Below, one piece after another: positions 1 through 8,864 of a DNA stretch of 64,000 nt. The position numbers and the translations under genes were made by a program. The notes beneath the pieces were generated by a model. That model saw nothing but the letters and a program-made list of their open reading frames with translations. It was not told the origin of the DNA and searched no databases. Positions within the stretch are counted from its first letter, which is position 1. Each line of letters begins with the position of its first letter. This DNA comes from G965215045 sp965215045 (GTDB lineage: Bacteria; Pseudomonadota; Gammaproteobacteria; JABABF01): assembly GCA_965215045.1 (NCBI GenBank), contig OZ244031.1, positions 62,001 through 126,000 on the forward strand, read 5' to 3'.

Positions 1-484
1 CTTCTTGGGCCAGGGATCGGGAAACAGCAACAGCACGGCATCCAGTGCGCCCGCGGGAATCGCCTTTTCCAACACTTCGACCGCGTCTTCGGCGTAGACC
101 CGGATGTTGTCCACGCTCTCTTGCTCCATGCCGCGAAACAGCCGGCCGATGCCCGGGACATAGACTTCGACCCCGACAAAATTCCGCCCGGGCAGGCGCT
201 TTGCCAGCTCCAGCAAGGGCTTCCCCGGCACCAAAACCGATTTCCAGGATTAGCGGTGCGCGCCTGCCATACACCTGCCGCTGGTCCAAAAGGCCGTCCC
301 CGGTGTGCAGGCCCCAACGACTCCAGTATTGTTGCACTGCCCGGGACTGTGCCGGGCTGATGCGTCCACTGCGCAATGCGTAGCTGCGCACCGTGCGGGC
401 ACCCCGGCGTGCGGGCCGGGCGGCTTCCGCGGGTGCCCTGGTTCTGCCGCCCCGGCCGAGGAGCCGGCGCAGTGCGCAAAACAT
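1..484 (-). CDS. trmB: tRNA (guanine-N7)-methyltransferase TrmB, 3' end off window, apparent frameshift
   Basis: SAM-dependent enzyme that makes m7G46 in the tRNA variable loop. About 160 N-terminal residues are inside the window and the rest runs off the left edge. From the ATG at 484 the protein shows the family N-terminus (VRSYALRSGRISPAQ) and the SAM-binding motif LEIGFGAGE. Immediately after, the TrmB-like sequence continues one frame over (LLELAKRLPGRNFVGVEVY, ending FPDPWPKK at the edge). The switch falls at the GGG run at 217-219; one base fewer there would restore a continuous TrmB. This is either a homopolymer error or a real disruption. The gene follows rpoH by 50 bp on the same strand. 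The identity is firm; whether the gene is intact is not. Confidence 0.8.
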   Translation of the reverse strand, partial: MFCALRRLLGRGGRTRAPAEAARPARRGARTVRSYALRSGRISPAQSRAVQQYWSRWGLHTGDGLLDQRQVYGRRAPLILEIGFGAGEALAGAGKAPARAEFCRGRSLCPGHRPAVSRHGARERGQHPGLRRRRGRSVGKGDSRGRTGCRAVAVSRSLAQE

Positions 485-534
485 CCGGCCCAGTGCGCGC
501 TGCCCTGCGGTCAGGATGGCCGGCAATCTCCCCC

Positions 535-1425
535 TCAGTGAATCAACGCGCCCATTTCCTCGCGCAGGGAATCGAGCGCCCTCTGTTCAATCTGCCGAAT
601 GCGCTCCATGGAAACACTGTATTCCTGGGCCAGTTCATTCAGGGTCGCGCGATGTTCTTCATTCAACCAGCGCTTTTGAATAATGTCGCGGCTGCGCTCA
701 TCGAGCCGCCCCATCGCCCGCTGCAGCAACTTGTGACTGTTTTGTTCCCAGTCTTCTTTTTCCAGGATTTCCGCCGGGTTGGAGTTTTCAGATTCCAGGT
801 ACTCTGCCGGGCTGGTCGCATGCTCTTCGTCCTCGTTGCTGCCCGGCACCGGCTGCGGGGTGTCGAAAGCGACTTCCGCACCGGTATTAAAGCGATTCTC
901 CATTTCCCGTACATCTTTCACCGGAACGCCCAGGCTGTCGGCGATGTGCCCGGCCTCTTCGTTACTCATGCGCTCGAGTTGCTTCCGTTCACGGCGCAGG
1001 TTGAAAAACAGTTTGCGCTGCGCCTTGGTGGTCGCGATCTTGATCAGTCTCCAGTTGCGAATAATGTAATCGTGGATCTCCGACTTGACCCAGTGCACGG
1101 CAAAGGTGATGAAACGCACGCCCTTGCCCGGGTCGAAACGTTTGAGTGCTTTCATGAGGCCGACATTGCCCTCTTGGATCAGGTCGGCCTGCGGCAGGCC
1201 GTAGCCGGTGTAAGAACGCGCGATATGCGCTACGAAACGCAGGTGTGCCAGGATTAATTCACGGGCGGCGTCCACGTCACCGTGATCGTGGTAAGCCACC
1301 GCCAACTCGTGTTCCCGCTCTGCACTCAACAGCGGGATCGAGTGAATGGTCTGCAGGTATGCATCCAGGTTTTCACCCGGAACCAATTTGACCAATGCAC
1401 TTTTTTTTGTCAATTCCTTTGCCAT
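535..1425 (-). CDS. rpoH: RNA polymerase sigma-32 (heat-shock) factor RpoH
   Basis: Alternative sigma factor that directs core RNA polymerase to heat-shock promoters. The 296-residue protein has the sigma-70 region 2 core (LRFVAHIARSYTGYGLPQAD, LIQEGNVGLMKALKRFDP, FITFAVHWVKSEIHDYI) and a region 4.2 helix-turn-helix near the C-terminus (YSVSMERIRQIEQRAL). The RpoH box segment that separates it from RpoD (QRKLFFNLRR, about residue 130) is present. The ATG at 1425 is chosen because the purine-rich GGGAGAGAAG lies just upstream and the product then begins MAKELTKK, as expected. The reading frame stays open 162 bp further upstream, but that part is translated tandem repeat. ftsX/ftsE, the usual neighbours, are not visible. 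Confidence 0.96.
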   Translation of the reverse strand: MAKELTKKSALVKLVPGENLDAYLQTIHSIPLLSAEREHELAVAYHDHGDVDAARELILAHLRFVAHIARSYTGYGLPQADLIQEGNVGLMKALKRFDPGKGVRFITFAVHWVKSEIHDYIIRNWRLIKIATTKAQRKLFFNLRRERKQLERMSNEEAGHIADSLGVPVKDVREMENRFNTGAEVAFDTPQPVPGSNEDEEHATSPAEYLESENSNPAEILEKEDWEQNSHKLLQRAMGRLDERSRDIIQKRWLNEEHRATLNELAQEYSVSMERIRQIEQRALDSLREEMGALIH

Positions 1426-1491
1426 TTTGACTTCTCTCCCGACGCTCCGAAGCCACCGAACACAGCCATAACTATAACATACTTGGCCCCG

Positions 1492-1567
1492 GGACGGGGA
1501 ATAAAAACCAGGACGGGGAATGAAAACCAGAACGGGGAATAAACATCGGGACGGGGAATAAACACCG
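1492..1567. repeat. 19-bp tandem repeat, four copies, upstream of rpoH
   Basis: Four consecutive 19-bp units beginning GGACGGGGAATAAAAACCA (1492-1510, 1511-1529, 1530-1548, 1549-1567). They share the core ACGGGGAATRAA and vary in the last few bases. The tract ends about 66 bp before the rpoH start, so it lies in or next to the rpoH promoter region. Function is unknown. Confidence 0.85.
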
Positions 1568-1645
1568 GGTGCCCCCTCCCGGAACACCGGGATGCAATGT
1601 CTCTATCGGGTGCGGCGGCCTTCCGGGGTGCGTCGGGGCCGGTGC

Positions 1646-2725
1646 TCAGGTGCTTTGCCGGGCCTCTTCCCCGTAACAGGGATAGTCCGTGTAGCCCGCA
1701 GCTCCCGGCGTGTACAGGGTCTTCGGGTCCAGTTCAGCCAGTGGCAGTCCCTCGCGCATGCGCCGCACCAGGTCGGGGTTGGCGATATACGCGCGGGCAA
1801 AGGAAACCGCCGCGCCCTGCTCGGTGCCCAGTGCCGCCTCCGCCTCTGCGGCGGTATAACTCTCGTTCAGAATCAATGCCCCCGAAAAATGTTCCCGCGC
1901 CAGGGCGATATTATCCAGGCCGCCGGCGGGCAACCGGATCACGTGCAGCCAGGCCAGGGAAAAACGGTTGATTTCCCGCAGCAGGTGCGAGAAGGTCTCC
2001 GCGGGATTTTCATCCCACAGGTCGTTGAACGGGTTGCCGGGGCAGATACGCATACCGACACGCCCGCCGCCGATTGCATCACACATCGCCTCCAGCACCT
2101 CCAGCACGAAGCGGCAGCGCCCGGCCAGGGAGCCGCCGTAGCGATCCCGACGCCGGTTGGTGCCGGTGCTCAAAAACTGCGCCGGCAGGTACCCGGAAGT
2201 GCAATGCAGTTCCACCCCGTCAAAACCCGCCTCGCGCGCCAGTGCAGCCGCCCGGCGGTACTCTTCAACCACCGTGCCGATTTCCTCCCGGCGCAATGCG
2301 CGCGGCTCGGCAAAGGGACGCATGCCCTGGTCCGTGTAAATTTCTCCCTGTGCCACAACTGCCGATGGCGCGACGGTCTCGGCATCTGCGGCCTTGTTCA
2401 GCGCATTGCCGATGCGCCCGCAATGCATGATTTGCAGGGCGATGACCCCGCCTGCAGCGTGTACCGCATCCGTCACCCGGCGCCAGGCCTGCACCTGGTC
2501 CGGGCGGTAGATACCCGGCGTGCGGCAATACCCCTTGCCGTCCCGGCTGGGATGTGTTCCCTCGCTGATCACCAGGCCCGCCGTGGCGCGCTGGGAGTAA
2601 TACTCGACATGCAGTTCGTTCGGCAACTCGTCTTCGGTGGCGCGACTGCGCGTCATCGGTGCCATGACCACGCGGTTTTGCAGTTGCAGTTCGCCCAGTT
2701 GCTGCGGACTGAACAGTACTTTCAT
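1646..2725 (-). CDS. Old Yellow Enzyme family alkene reductase (NemA-like)
   Basis: FMN-dependent NAD(P)H oxidoreductase of the OYE family (359 aa), which reduces electron-poor C=C bonds or nitro compounds. The TIM-barrel signatures are visible: N-terminal FSPQQLGELQLQNRVVMAPM, the barrel segment ALQIMHCGRIG (about 96-106) and the family block from H174 through GYLPAQFLS to DRYGGSL. In the usual HxxN active-site pair, H174 is kept but the following Asn is Ser (HCTS), so substrate handling may differ. The ATG at 2725 is used because homology begins there; the frame is open 47 codons further upstream, toward infA. The gene is divergent from infA. Physiological substrate unknown. Confidence 0.9.
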   Translation of the reverse strand: MKVLFSPQQLGELQLQNRVVMAPMTRSRATEDELPNELHVEYYSQRATAGLVISEGTHPSRDGKGYCRTPGIYRPDQVQAWRRVTDAVHAAGGVIALQIMHCGRIGNALNKAADAETVAPSAVVAQGEIYTDQGMRPFAEPRALRREEIGTVVEEYRRAAALAREAGFDGVELHCTSGYLPAQFLSTGTNRRRDRYGGSLAGRCRFVLEVLEAMCDAIGGGRVGMRICPGNPFNDLWDENPAETFSHLLREINRFSLAWLHVIRLPAGGLDNIALAREHFSGALILNESYTAAEAEAALGTEQGAAVSFARAYIANPDLVRRMREGLPLAELDPKTLYTPGAAGYTDYPCYGEEARQST

Positions 2726-2856
2726 GGTACCGATCTTGTAGGCATCCGGCCGCTGCGCACGCACACCGCACCCGGGCGCCGCCGCCCGGCAAACTGTACA
2801 GCCGCCGCATACGGGTATAATTTCTTTTTTTTCACGTTCGGGGAAGACAACACCGC

Positions 2857-3078
2857 GTGGCTCCAAAAGAGGAGATGATCAAGATGGAGGGCAAGGTGCT
2901 CGATGCACTGCCCAATACCATGTTCCGCGTCGAGCTCGATAACGGACACACCATCACCGCCCATATTTCCGGGCGCATTCGCCGCAACTACATCCGCATC
3001 CTGGAAGGCGATCGCGTGCAGGTGGAAATGTCTCCTTATGACCTGAGCAAGGGACGCATTGTCTACCGGAAGCCGTAA
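2857..3078 (+). CDS. infA: Translation initiation factor IF-1
   Basis: IF-1 binds the ribosomal A site during initiation together with IF-2 and IF-3. The 73-residue product is the full-length S1/OB-fold protein, with LPNTMFRVELDNGH, TAHISGRIRRNYIRILEGD and DLSKGRIVYRKP. A GTG at 2857 gives the family length (about 72 aa); an ATG at 2875 would remove the conserved N-terminus. A TATAAT at 2816-2821 is a plausible -10 about 35 bp upstream. It is convergent with clpA, as in many gammaproteobacteria where infA and clpA are neighbours. Confidence 0.95.
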   Translation: MAPKEEMIKMEGKVLDALPNTMFRVELDNGHTITAHISGRIRRNYIRILEGDRVQVEMSPYDLSKGRIVYRKP

Positions 3079-3117
3079 TTTCCCCCCCTTTCCCTTCCCC
3101 CCCTCTTTCCCTTTCCC
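3079..3117. other. 39-nt uninterrupted pyrimidine tract
   Basis: Between the convergent infA and clpA stop codons the plus strand is only C and T for 39 nt, with two runs of seven C. There is no hairpin, so it is not a classical terminator. Confidence 0.7.
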
Positions 3118-3122
3118 GACCC

Positions 3123-5423
3123 TCATTCACTTTCTGCGGCCGCCCCGCTGAGCTTCCTGACACTCTTGCCGGGCGATTTTTCTTCGCGGCGCGCGGTGGT
3201 CTGCAGCTGCGGCTCGCCGTTTTTCAAGCGCACCTGCACCGTGCCGCCGCCGCTCAATTCACCGAACAGTAACAACTCGGAAAGCGGTTGCTTGATCCGG
3301 TCGGCGAGCAAGCGCGCCAGCGGACGCGCTCCCATTTTCGGATCGCAACCCTTGTCTGCCAGCCATTTGCGCACCTCTGCACTGATCTTGAGACTGACGT
3401 GCTTCTCATCCAGTTGCGCCTGCAACTCGGCCAGGAACTTGTCGACGATGGCCAGGCGCACGGAGTCATTCAGACCGGAGAACAGGATGATCGCATCCAG
3501 GCGATTGCGAAACTCCGGTGTGAAATGCCGCTCGATGGCGATCATCGTATCGCTCTGGTGATCCTGAACCCGGAAGCCCACGGAACGCCGGGCCATGTCC
3601 ATGGCCCCGACATTGCTGGTCATGACCAGGATCACGTTGCGGAAGTCCGCCTGGCGGCCATTGTTGTCCGTGAGAAAACCGCGGTCCATGACCTGCAACA
3701 GCAGGTTGTAGACCTCCGGGTGCGCCTTCTCGATCTCATCCAGCAGCACCACGCTCCAAGGATTGCGCGTCACCGCCTCGGTCAGCAGTCCGCCCTGGTC
3801 GAAACCGACATAGCCGGGCGGTGCGCCGATCAGTCGCGAGACCGTGTGTCGCTCCTGGTATTCCGACATGTCAAAACGCAACAGCTGGACGCCCAGGGTT
3901 TCGGCCAGTTGCTTGCACAACTCCGTTTTGCCGACGCCGGTCGGTCCCGCAAACAGGTAACAGCCGACCGGCTTGTCCCCGGATTTCAGGCCGGCGCGCG
4001 ACATCTTGACCGCAGACGCCAGGGAATGAATGGCCTCGTCCTGGCCGAAGACTTTCAGCTTCAGGTTGGATTCCAGGTGTTGCAATTGCCCGCGATCGGT
4101 AGCGGCGACACTGCGCGCGGGGATCTGCGCCATCTTCGCCACCACCTGTTCCACGTCGCTCACCCCGACACGCCGCCGCTGCCGGGATGACAGGCGCAGC
4201 GAGGCCCCGGCCTCGTCCACCACGTCGATGGCCTTGTCCGGCAGGAAACGTTCATTGATGTGCCGGTAGGACAGGTCGGCCGCCGCGCGCAGGGCCGCGT
4301 CGCTGTACTGCAGGCCGTGATGTTCTTCAAAACCGCTGCGCAACCCGCGCAGGATCTGGTAGCTGTCCGCCAGGTTCGGCTCGGGAATCTCTATTTTCTG
4401 GAAGCGTCGCGTCAGGGCGCGGTCGCGTTCGAAAATATGCCGGTACTCCGTGAAGGTCGTGGCACCGATGCAACTGATCTGCCGGGAGACCAGCACCGGC
4501 TTGATCATGTTGGCGGCGTCCATCACCCCGCCGGAGACGGCGCCCGCGCCGATGATGGCATGGATCTCATCGATGAGCAGGATCGCGTTGCCGCGTTCGC
4601 TCAGGGTCTGCATCAATGACTTGAAGCGCTCCTCGAAATCGCCGCGGTAGCGGGTGCCCGCCAGCAATCCGCCCATGTCCAGCGAATACAACACCCGGTC
4701 CTTGAGTGCCTCCGGTACTTCGCCCTGCACGATGCGCTGGGCCAGGCCGGCGGCGATCGCCGTCTTGCCGACGCCGGCCTCGCCGACCAGCAGGGGATTG
4801 TTCTTGTTGCGCCGGCAGAGCACCTGCATCAGGCGTTCCAGTTCCCGCTTGCGACCGATCAAGGGGTCGAGCCGGCCGGCCTTCGCCTCCTCGTTGAGGT
4901 TCAGGCAGAACTTCTCCACCAGTGCCTCCTTCTTGTCCTTCTTGTTCTTGCCCTCCCCCTGGCGGCGCCTGGGCAGACCGTCGGTGGTCAGCTTGCTGCC
5001 GTGGGAGATCCAGTTCACCACGTCCAATCGTTCCAGGCCCTGCTTGTGCAGCAGGTGCACGGCGGGGCTCTCCTCCTCCTGGAAAATGGCCACCAGCACG
5101 TCGATGCTGCTGAAGGTGTTCTTGCCGAGATTCATACTGTGAAAGGAGGCGCGGCTGAAAATGCGCTGCACCGCCAGGGTCGGCACCGTGTTCTGTTTTT
5201 CGCCGGACTCGCGCTTGGGCGTATGTTCGCGGATGAAGGTTTCCAGTTCCTGGCGCAACAGTGCCACGTCGACATCACAGGCCTCGAGCAGGCGCACCAC
5301 GTCGGCGTCGGCGAGAATGCCCAGCAGCAGGTGCTCCACGGTCACGTACTCGTAGTGCGCCTCGCCGGCGTCGGCGAACACCCCGCCCAGGATGTTCTTC
5401 AGTTCGTTGTCGGGGGAGCTCAT
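3123..5423 (-). CDS. clpA: ATP-dependent Clp protease ATP-binding subunit ClpA
   Basis: Hexameric AAA+ unfoldase that feeds substrates to ClpP, using ClpS as N-degron adaptor. The 766 residues (E. coli ClpA is about 758) comprise an N-domain with the EYVTVEHLLLGIL repeat, a first AAA module (Walker A GEAGVGKT near 214, Walker B LLIDEIHAIIGAGA) and a second module (Walker A GPTGVGKTELCKQLA near 490, Walker B VVLLDEIEKAHPEVYN), then the D2-small domain with GARPLARLLADRIKQPLSELL. The start overlaps the clpS stop by 4 bp, so the two are almost certainly co-translated as clpS-clpA. Confidence 0.97.
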   Translation of the reverse strand: MSSPDNELKNILGGVFADAGEAHYEYVTVEHLLLGILADADVVRLLEACDVDVALLRQELETFIREHTPKRESGEKQNTVPTLAVQRIFSRASFHSMNLGKNTFSSIDVLVAIFQEEESPAVHLLHKQGLERLDVVNWISHGSKLTTDGLPRRRQGEGKNKKDKKEALVEKFCLNLNEEAKAGRLDPLIGRKRELERLMQVLCRRNKNNPLLVGEAGVGKTAIAAGLAQRIVQGEVPEALKDRVLYSLDMGGLLAGTRYRGDFEERFKSLMQTLSERGNAILLIDEIHAIIGAGAVSGGVMDAANMIKPVLVSRQISCIGATTFTEYRHIFERDRALTRRFQKIEIPEPNLADSYQILRGLRSGFEEHHGLQYSDAALRAAADLSYRHINERFLPDKAIDVVDEAGASLRLSSRQRRRVGVSDVEQVVAKMAQIPARSVAATDRGQLQHLESNLKLKVFGQDEAIHSLASAVKMSRAGLKSGDKPVGCYLFAGPTGVGKTELCKQLAETLGVQLLRFDMSEYQERHTVSRLIGAPPGYVGFDQGGLLTEAVTRNPWSVVLLDEIEKAHPEVYNLLLQVMDRGFLTDNNGRQADFRNVILVMTSNVGAMDMARRSVGFRVQDHQSDTMIAIERHFTPEFRNRLDAIILFSGLNDSVRLAIVDKFLAELQAQLDEKHVSLKISAEVRKWLADKGCDPKMGARPLARLLADRIKQPLSELLLFGELSGGGTVQVRLKNGEPQLQTTARREEKSPGKSVRKLSGAAAESE

Positions 5424-5737
5424 ATTTCTTCGATCTCACACAGCAGGGGATGCTTGTTTTGTCGCGCATAGCGATTGACCTGCAGGGCGCGGGTCTCGGC
5501 CACGTCGCGAACGTAGACGCCGCAAACGCCGCGCCCTTGGGTATGCACTGTCAGCATGATGCGCACTGCCTGTTCCTGTTCCATGCTGAAAAATTTCTGC
5601 AGCACATGCACCACGAATTCCATCGGCGTGTAGTCGTCATTGATCAGCACCACCTGGTACATCGGCGGCTTCTGAAGTTTCGGCTCCGTCTCCCGCGTCT
5701 TGACCGCAACCCCGAGCTGCTCATCCCGCTCCGCCAT
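5420..5737 (-). CDS. clpS: ATP-dependent Clp protease adaptor ClpS
   Basis: Adaptor that binds N-degron substrates (N-terminal Leu, Phe, Trp, Tyr) and docks on the ClpA N-domain. The 105-residue protein has the ClpS core: YQVVLINDDYTPMEFVVHVL, which holds the substrate-binding Asn-Asp pair and helix, followed by VHTQGRGVCGVY. The variable N-terminal extension is about 25 residues. It overlaps clpA by 4 bp and icd lies 9 bp upstream on the same strand, so icd-clpS-clpA may share a transcript. Confidence 0.96.
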   Translation of the reverse strand: MAERDEQLGVAVKTRETEPKLQKPPMYQVVLINDDYTPMEFVVHVLQKFFSMEQEQAVRIMLTVHTQGRGVCGVYVRDVAETRALQVNRYARQNKHPLLCEIEEI

Positions 5738-5746
5738 GGTTCCGCC

Positions 5747-7024
5747 TCACATATGCTCTATAACCGCCCCGGCAAATTCGGAACAGCGCAGTTCGGTCGG
5801 CTTCTCCATGAGTCGCGCCAGGTCGTACGTGACCAGCCCCCGGCTGATGCTCTCCTCCATGCCGTGAACGATCTTCTCTGCCGCCTCCGTCCAGCCCAGG
5901 TGCCGCAACATCATCTCCGCCGAGAGAATCAGCGAGGAGGGATTGACCTTGTCCTGGCCCGCGTACTTGGGCGCCGTGCCGTGCGTCGCCTCGAACATCG
6001 CCGCCTCGTCACCGATATTGGCACCCGGGGCAATGCCGATGCCACCGACCTGGGCGGCCAGTGCGTCGGAGAGATAATCCCCGTTCAGGTTCAGGGTCGC
6101 GATGGCGTTGTACTCCCGGGGACGCAGCAGCACCTGCTGCAACATCGCATCGGCGATCACGTCCTTGACCACGATCTCGGCACCGCCGTTGGCACTGGGG
6201 AAACTGTGCCAGGGGCCGCCGTTTAACGGTGTGGCACCAAACTCCTCGCGCGCCAGTTCGTAGCCCCATTCCTTGAAGGCACCCTCCGTGTACTTCATGA
6301 TATTGCCCTTGTGCACCAGGGTCACCGTCGGCAGCCCGTGCTCCACTGCGTACTGCAGGGCGCGCCGCACCAGTCTGAAGGTGCCATCGCGCGACACCGG
6401 TTTGATGCCGATGCCGCAATGCGCCGGGAAACGGATTTTCCGCACCTGCATTTCTTCCTGCAGGAAATGAATCACCCGTTCGACTTCCTCGCTGTCGGCC
6501 TGCCATTCGATGCCGGCGTAGATGTCTTCCGAGTTCTCGCGGAAAATCACCATGTCCACGTGCTGCGGCTCGCGCATCGGCGAGGGTACGCCCCGGAACC
6601 AACGCACCGGGCGCTGGCACAGGTAGAGGTCGAGTTGCTGGCGCAGCGACACGTTCAGGGAGCGGAAACCGCCGCCCACCGGCGTGGTCAACGGCCCTTT
6701 AATCGCCACCCGGAAATCGCGCACGGCCTCCAGCGTCTCGTCCGGGAAATGGTCGCCGGCGTACACCTGGGCCGCCTTTTCCCCGGCATAAATTTCCATC
6801 CAGGCGATGCGGCGCTCACCCTCGTACGCTTTCTGCACCGCGGCATCCACCACTTTGTGCATGGCCGGCGTGATATCGGTGCCGATGCCATCACCCTCGA
6901 TAAAGGGAATAATCGGCATCGCCGGCGTCTTCAAAGAGCCGTCGTCGGCAACGCTGATTTTTTCTCCGAAATCGGGGAGCTTGATCTTCCGGTAGGACAT
7001 GGACTGCGTTCCAGTTGAAGACAT
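5747..7024 (-). CDS. icd: NADP-dependent isocitrate dehydrogenase
   Basis: TCA-cycle enzyme converting isocitrate and NADP+ to 2-oxoglutarate, CO2 and NADPH. The 425 residues align along the E. coli Icd length, with IPFIEGDGIGTDITPAM, the substrate loop GPLTTPVGGGFRSLNVSLRQ holding the Ser that IDH kinase modifies in enterics, RPVRWFRGVPSP, MVIFRENSEDIYAGIEW and the coenzyme block EATHGTAPKYAGQDKVNPSS. The ATG at 7024 is preceded by AAGGG at proper distance; a second in-frame Met at 7000 lacks a ribosome site. It is divergent from mnmA across 67 bp. No aceK is seen nearby. Confidence 0.97.
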   Translation of the reverse strand: MSSTGTQSMSYRKIKLPDFGEKISVADDGSLKTPAMPIIPFIEGDGIGTDITPAMHKVVDAAVQKAYEGERRIAWMEIYAGEKAAQVYAGDHFPDETLEAVRDFRVAIKGPLTTPVGGGFRSLNVSLRQQLDLYLCQRPVRWFRGVPSPMREPQHVDMVIFRENSEDIYAGIEWQADSEEVERVIHFLQEEMQVRKIRFPAHCGIGIKPVSRDGTFRLVRRALQYAVEHGLPTVTLVHKGNIMKYTEGAFKEWGYELAREEFGATPLNGGPWHSFPSANGGAEIVVKDVIADAMLQQVLLRPREYNAIATLNLNGDYLSDALAAQVGGIGIAPGANIGDEAAMFEATHGTAPKYAGQDKVNPSSLILSAEMMLRHLGWTEAAEKIVHGMEESISRGLVTYDLARLMEKPTELRCSEFAGAVIEHM

Positions 7025-7091
7025 ATCCCTTATACAATGAATGTGTCGAAATTATAACACCGCCGATTGACGTCCCCGGGGGCGCAAAAGG

Positions 7092-8201
7092 ATGAAGAAA
7101 CCACAAGTACTCGTCGGCATGTCCGGCGGGGTGGACTCCTCCGTGGCCGCACTCCTGCTCAAGGAGCAGGGCTTTGCGGTCACCGGCCTGTTCATGCGCA
7201 ACTGGGAGGAGGATGGTCCGCACTGCAGCACCGCCCAGGACCTGACCCAGGCCGCGGCGGTCTGTGAACTCCTGGACATTCCTCTGCATACCGGCAATTT
7301 TTCCGCCGAGTACCGTCAGCGCGTGTTTGCGCATTTCCTGCGCGAGCAGCAGGCCGGCCGCACCCCGAACCCGGACATTCTCTGCAACCGGGAGATCAAG
7401 TTTCGCTTCCTCCGCCAGCACGCCGAACAACACAACATTCCACGCATCGCCACCGGGCACTACGCGCGCCTGGAAAATCCGCAAGCGGCACCGCCGCGCC
7501 TGTTGCGCAGCCTGGACCCGCACAAGGACCAGAGTTATTTTCTCTACGCGGTGCGCGGTGCCGAGCTGCGGCGGACGATGTTCCCACTGGGCGAGCTGCA
7601 CAAACGCCAGGTGCGCCGCCTGGCCGCCCGGGCGGGCTTCCCCAACCACGCCCGCGCCGACAGCACTGGCATCTGTTTCATCGGCGAACGCAATTTCACC
7701 CGCTTCCTGGAATGCTGGCTGCCGCAGCGGCCCGGCGAGCTCGTCGACACCCGGGGCCGCACGCTGGGAAGGCACCGGGGGCTCGCGTTCTACACCATCG
7801 GCCAGCGGCGCGGCCTCGGCATCGGCGGGCGGCGCACGGGCGACGGGGGTGCCTGGTACGTGGTCGGCAAGGACCTGGAACACAATCGCCTGCAGGTCGC
7901 CCAGGGGGAGCGGCACCCGGCCTTGTTCACGCGGCGAATGCGCGTGCGGGAAGTCTGCTGGACCTCGGGACGCAGGCCCTCCTCTGCATCGTGGCAGTGC
8001 ACCGCCCGCATCCGTTATCGCCAGGCCGACCAGGCATGTACAATCACCCCCGGGGAAGACGGGATGCTGGACATGCATTTTGCTGCACCGCAACGGGCGG
8101 TCACTCCCGGGCAGTCGGCGGTTTTCTATGACGGCGAGATGTGCCTGGGCGGCGGCATCATCGAAAGCACCGCCCGGGCCCGGAACCCCGGAAGTTTTTA
8201 G
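7092..8201 (+). CDS. mnmA: tRNA-specific 2-thiouridylase MnmA
   Basis: ATP-dependent thiolase that makes s2U34 in the wobble position of Lys, Glu and Gln tRNAs, taking sulfur from the Tus relay. 369 residues with the PP-loop GMSGGVDSSVAALLL, the tRNA-binding stretch and both active-site Cys: ILCNREIKF (near 100) and STGICFIGERNF (near 195). The C-terminal beta-barrel has FYTIGQRRGLGIGG. It leads an apparent mnmA-hflD-purB operon (15-bp gaps), the same order as in E. coli, and is divergent from icd. Confidence 0.97.
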   Translation: MKKPQVLVGMSGGVDSSVAALLLKEQGFAVTGLFMRNWEEDGPHCSTAQDLTQAAAVCELLDIPLHTGNFSAEYRQRVFAHFLREQQAGRTPNPDILCNREIKFRFLRQHAEQHNIPRIATGHYARLENPQAAPPRLLRSLDPHKDQSYFLYAVRGAELRRTMFPLGELHKRQVRRLAARAGFPNHARADSTGICFIGERNFTRFLECWLPQRPGELVDTRGRTLGRHRGLAFYTIGQRRGLGIGGRRTGDGGAWYVVGKDLEHNRLQVAQGERHPALFTRRMRVREVCWTSGRRPSSASWQCTARIRYRQADQACTITPGEDGMLDMHFAAPQRAVTPGQSAVFYDGEMCLGGGIIESTARARNPGSF

Positions 8202-8216
8202 CCGCTGGATTAAAAA

Positions 8217-8849
8217 ATGCCGCAGGACCCCTTGACCGAACGGGCACTCGCCATCGCCGGAGTATTGCAGGCTGCACAACTGGTCCATGAGAGCGCACAC
8301 GGCGGAGAACCCCAGGAAAACCTGTTCCGGGGCAGTGTCCACAGCCTGTTCATTTTTCAACCTCGCGATGCCGCGGAAGTGTACGGGGGCCTGCAAGGTG
8401 TGATGGGCGGCCTGGAATGCATGACGGAAATCCATAATCACGGGCCGGGCCGGCGCCCGGATGAATTGCGCTATGGCTTTGAGATGGTGCGCGTGGAACG
8501 CCATCTCAACCGCTACGAGGAAATGCTGCCGGTGCTGCGCAAGCGCCTGGAGACCATTCGCGAGCGCGAAGATTTTGCCGAACAATCGCTCACTGCCCTG
8601 TGCAGTGACGTCAACCTGGTCTACCTGGACACCCTGAGCAAGTTGGAGCACCGCATCCACCTGCAGGGCAGCAAGCACTACCTGGGGGACGCGCAGGTGC
8701 AGGCGCGCATCCGCACCCTGCTGATGGCGGGCGTGCGCTCGGTGATGCTGTGGCGGCAACTGGGGGGCAATATTCTGAACCTGTTCTTGCAGCGCCAGAA
8801 GATACTGCAGGCCGCCGCACATCTCGCACAACAGGAAAACGCCTCCTGA
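8217..8849 (+). CDS. hflD: High-frequency lysogenization protein HflD homolog
   Basis: Membrane-associated helical protein of 210 residues. In E. coli HflD binds phage lambda CII and affects lysogenization; its normal housekeeping role is unclear. Recognised by length, by segments such as GGLECMTEIHNHGP, YEEMLPVLRKRLETI and VRSVMLWRQLGGNILNLFLQ, and above all by position between mnmA and purB, where it is conserved in gammaproteobacteria. There is no signal peptide. Confidence 0.93.
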   Translation: MPQDPLTERALAIAGVLQAAQLVHESAHGGEPQENLFRGSVHSLFIFQPRDAAEVYGGLQGVMGGLECMTEIHNHGPGRRPDELRYGFEMVRVERHLNRYEEMLPVLRKRLETIREREDFAEQSLTALCSDVNLVYLDTLSKLEHRIHLQGSKHYLGDAQVQARIRTLLMAGVRSVMLWRQLGGNILNLFLQRQKILQAAAHLAQQENAS

Positions 8850-8864
8850 GGGCGGCAACAAGGC

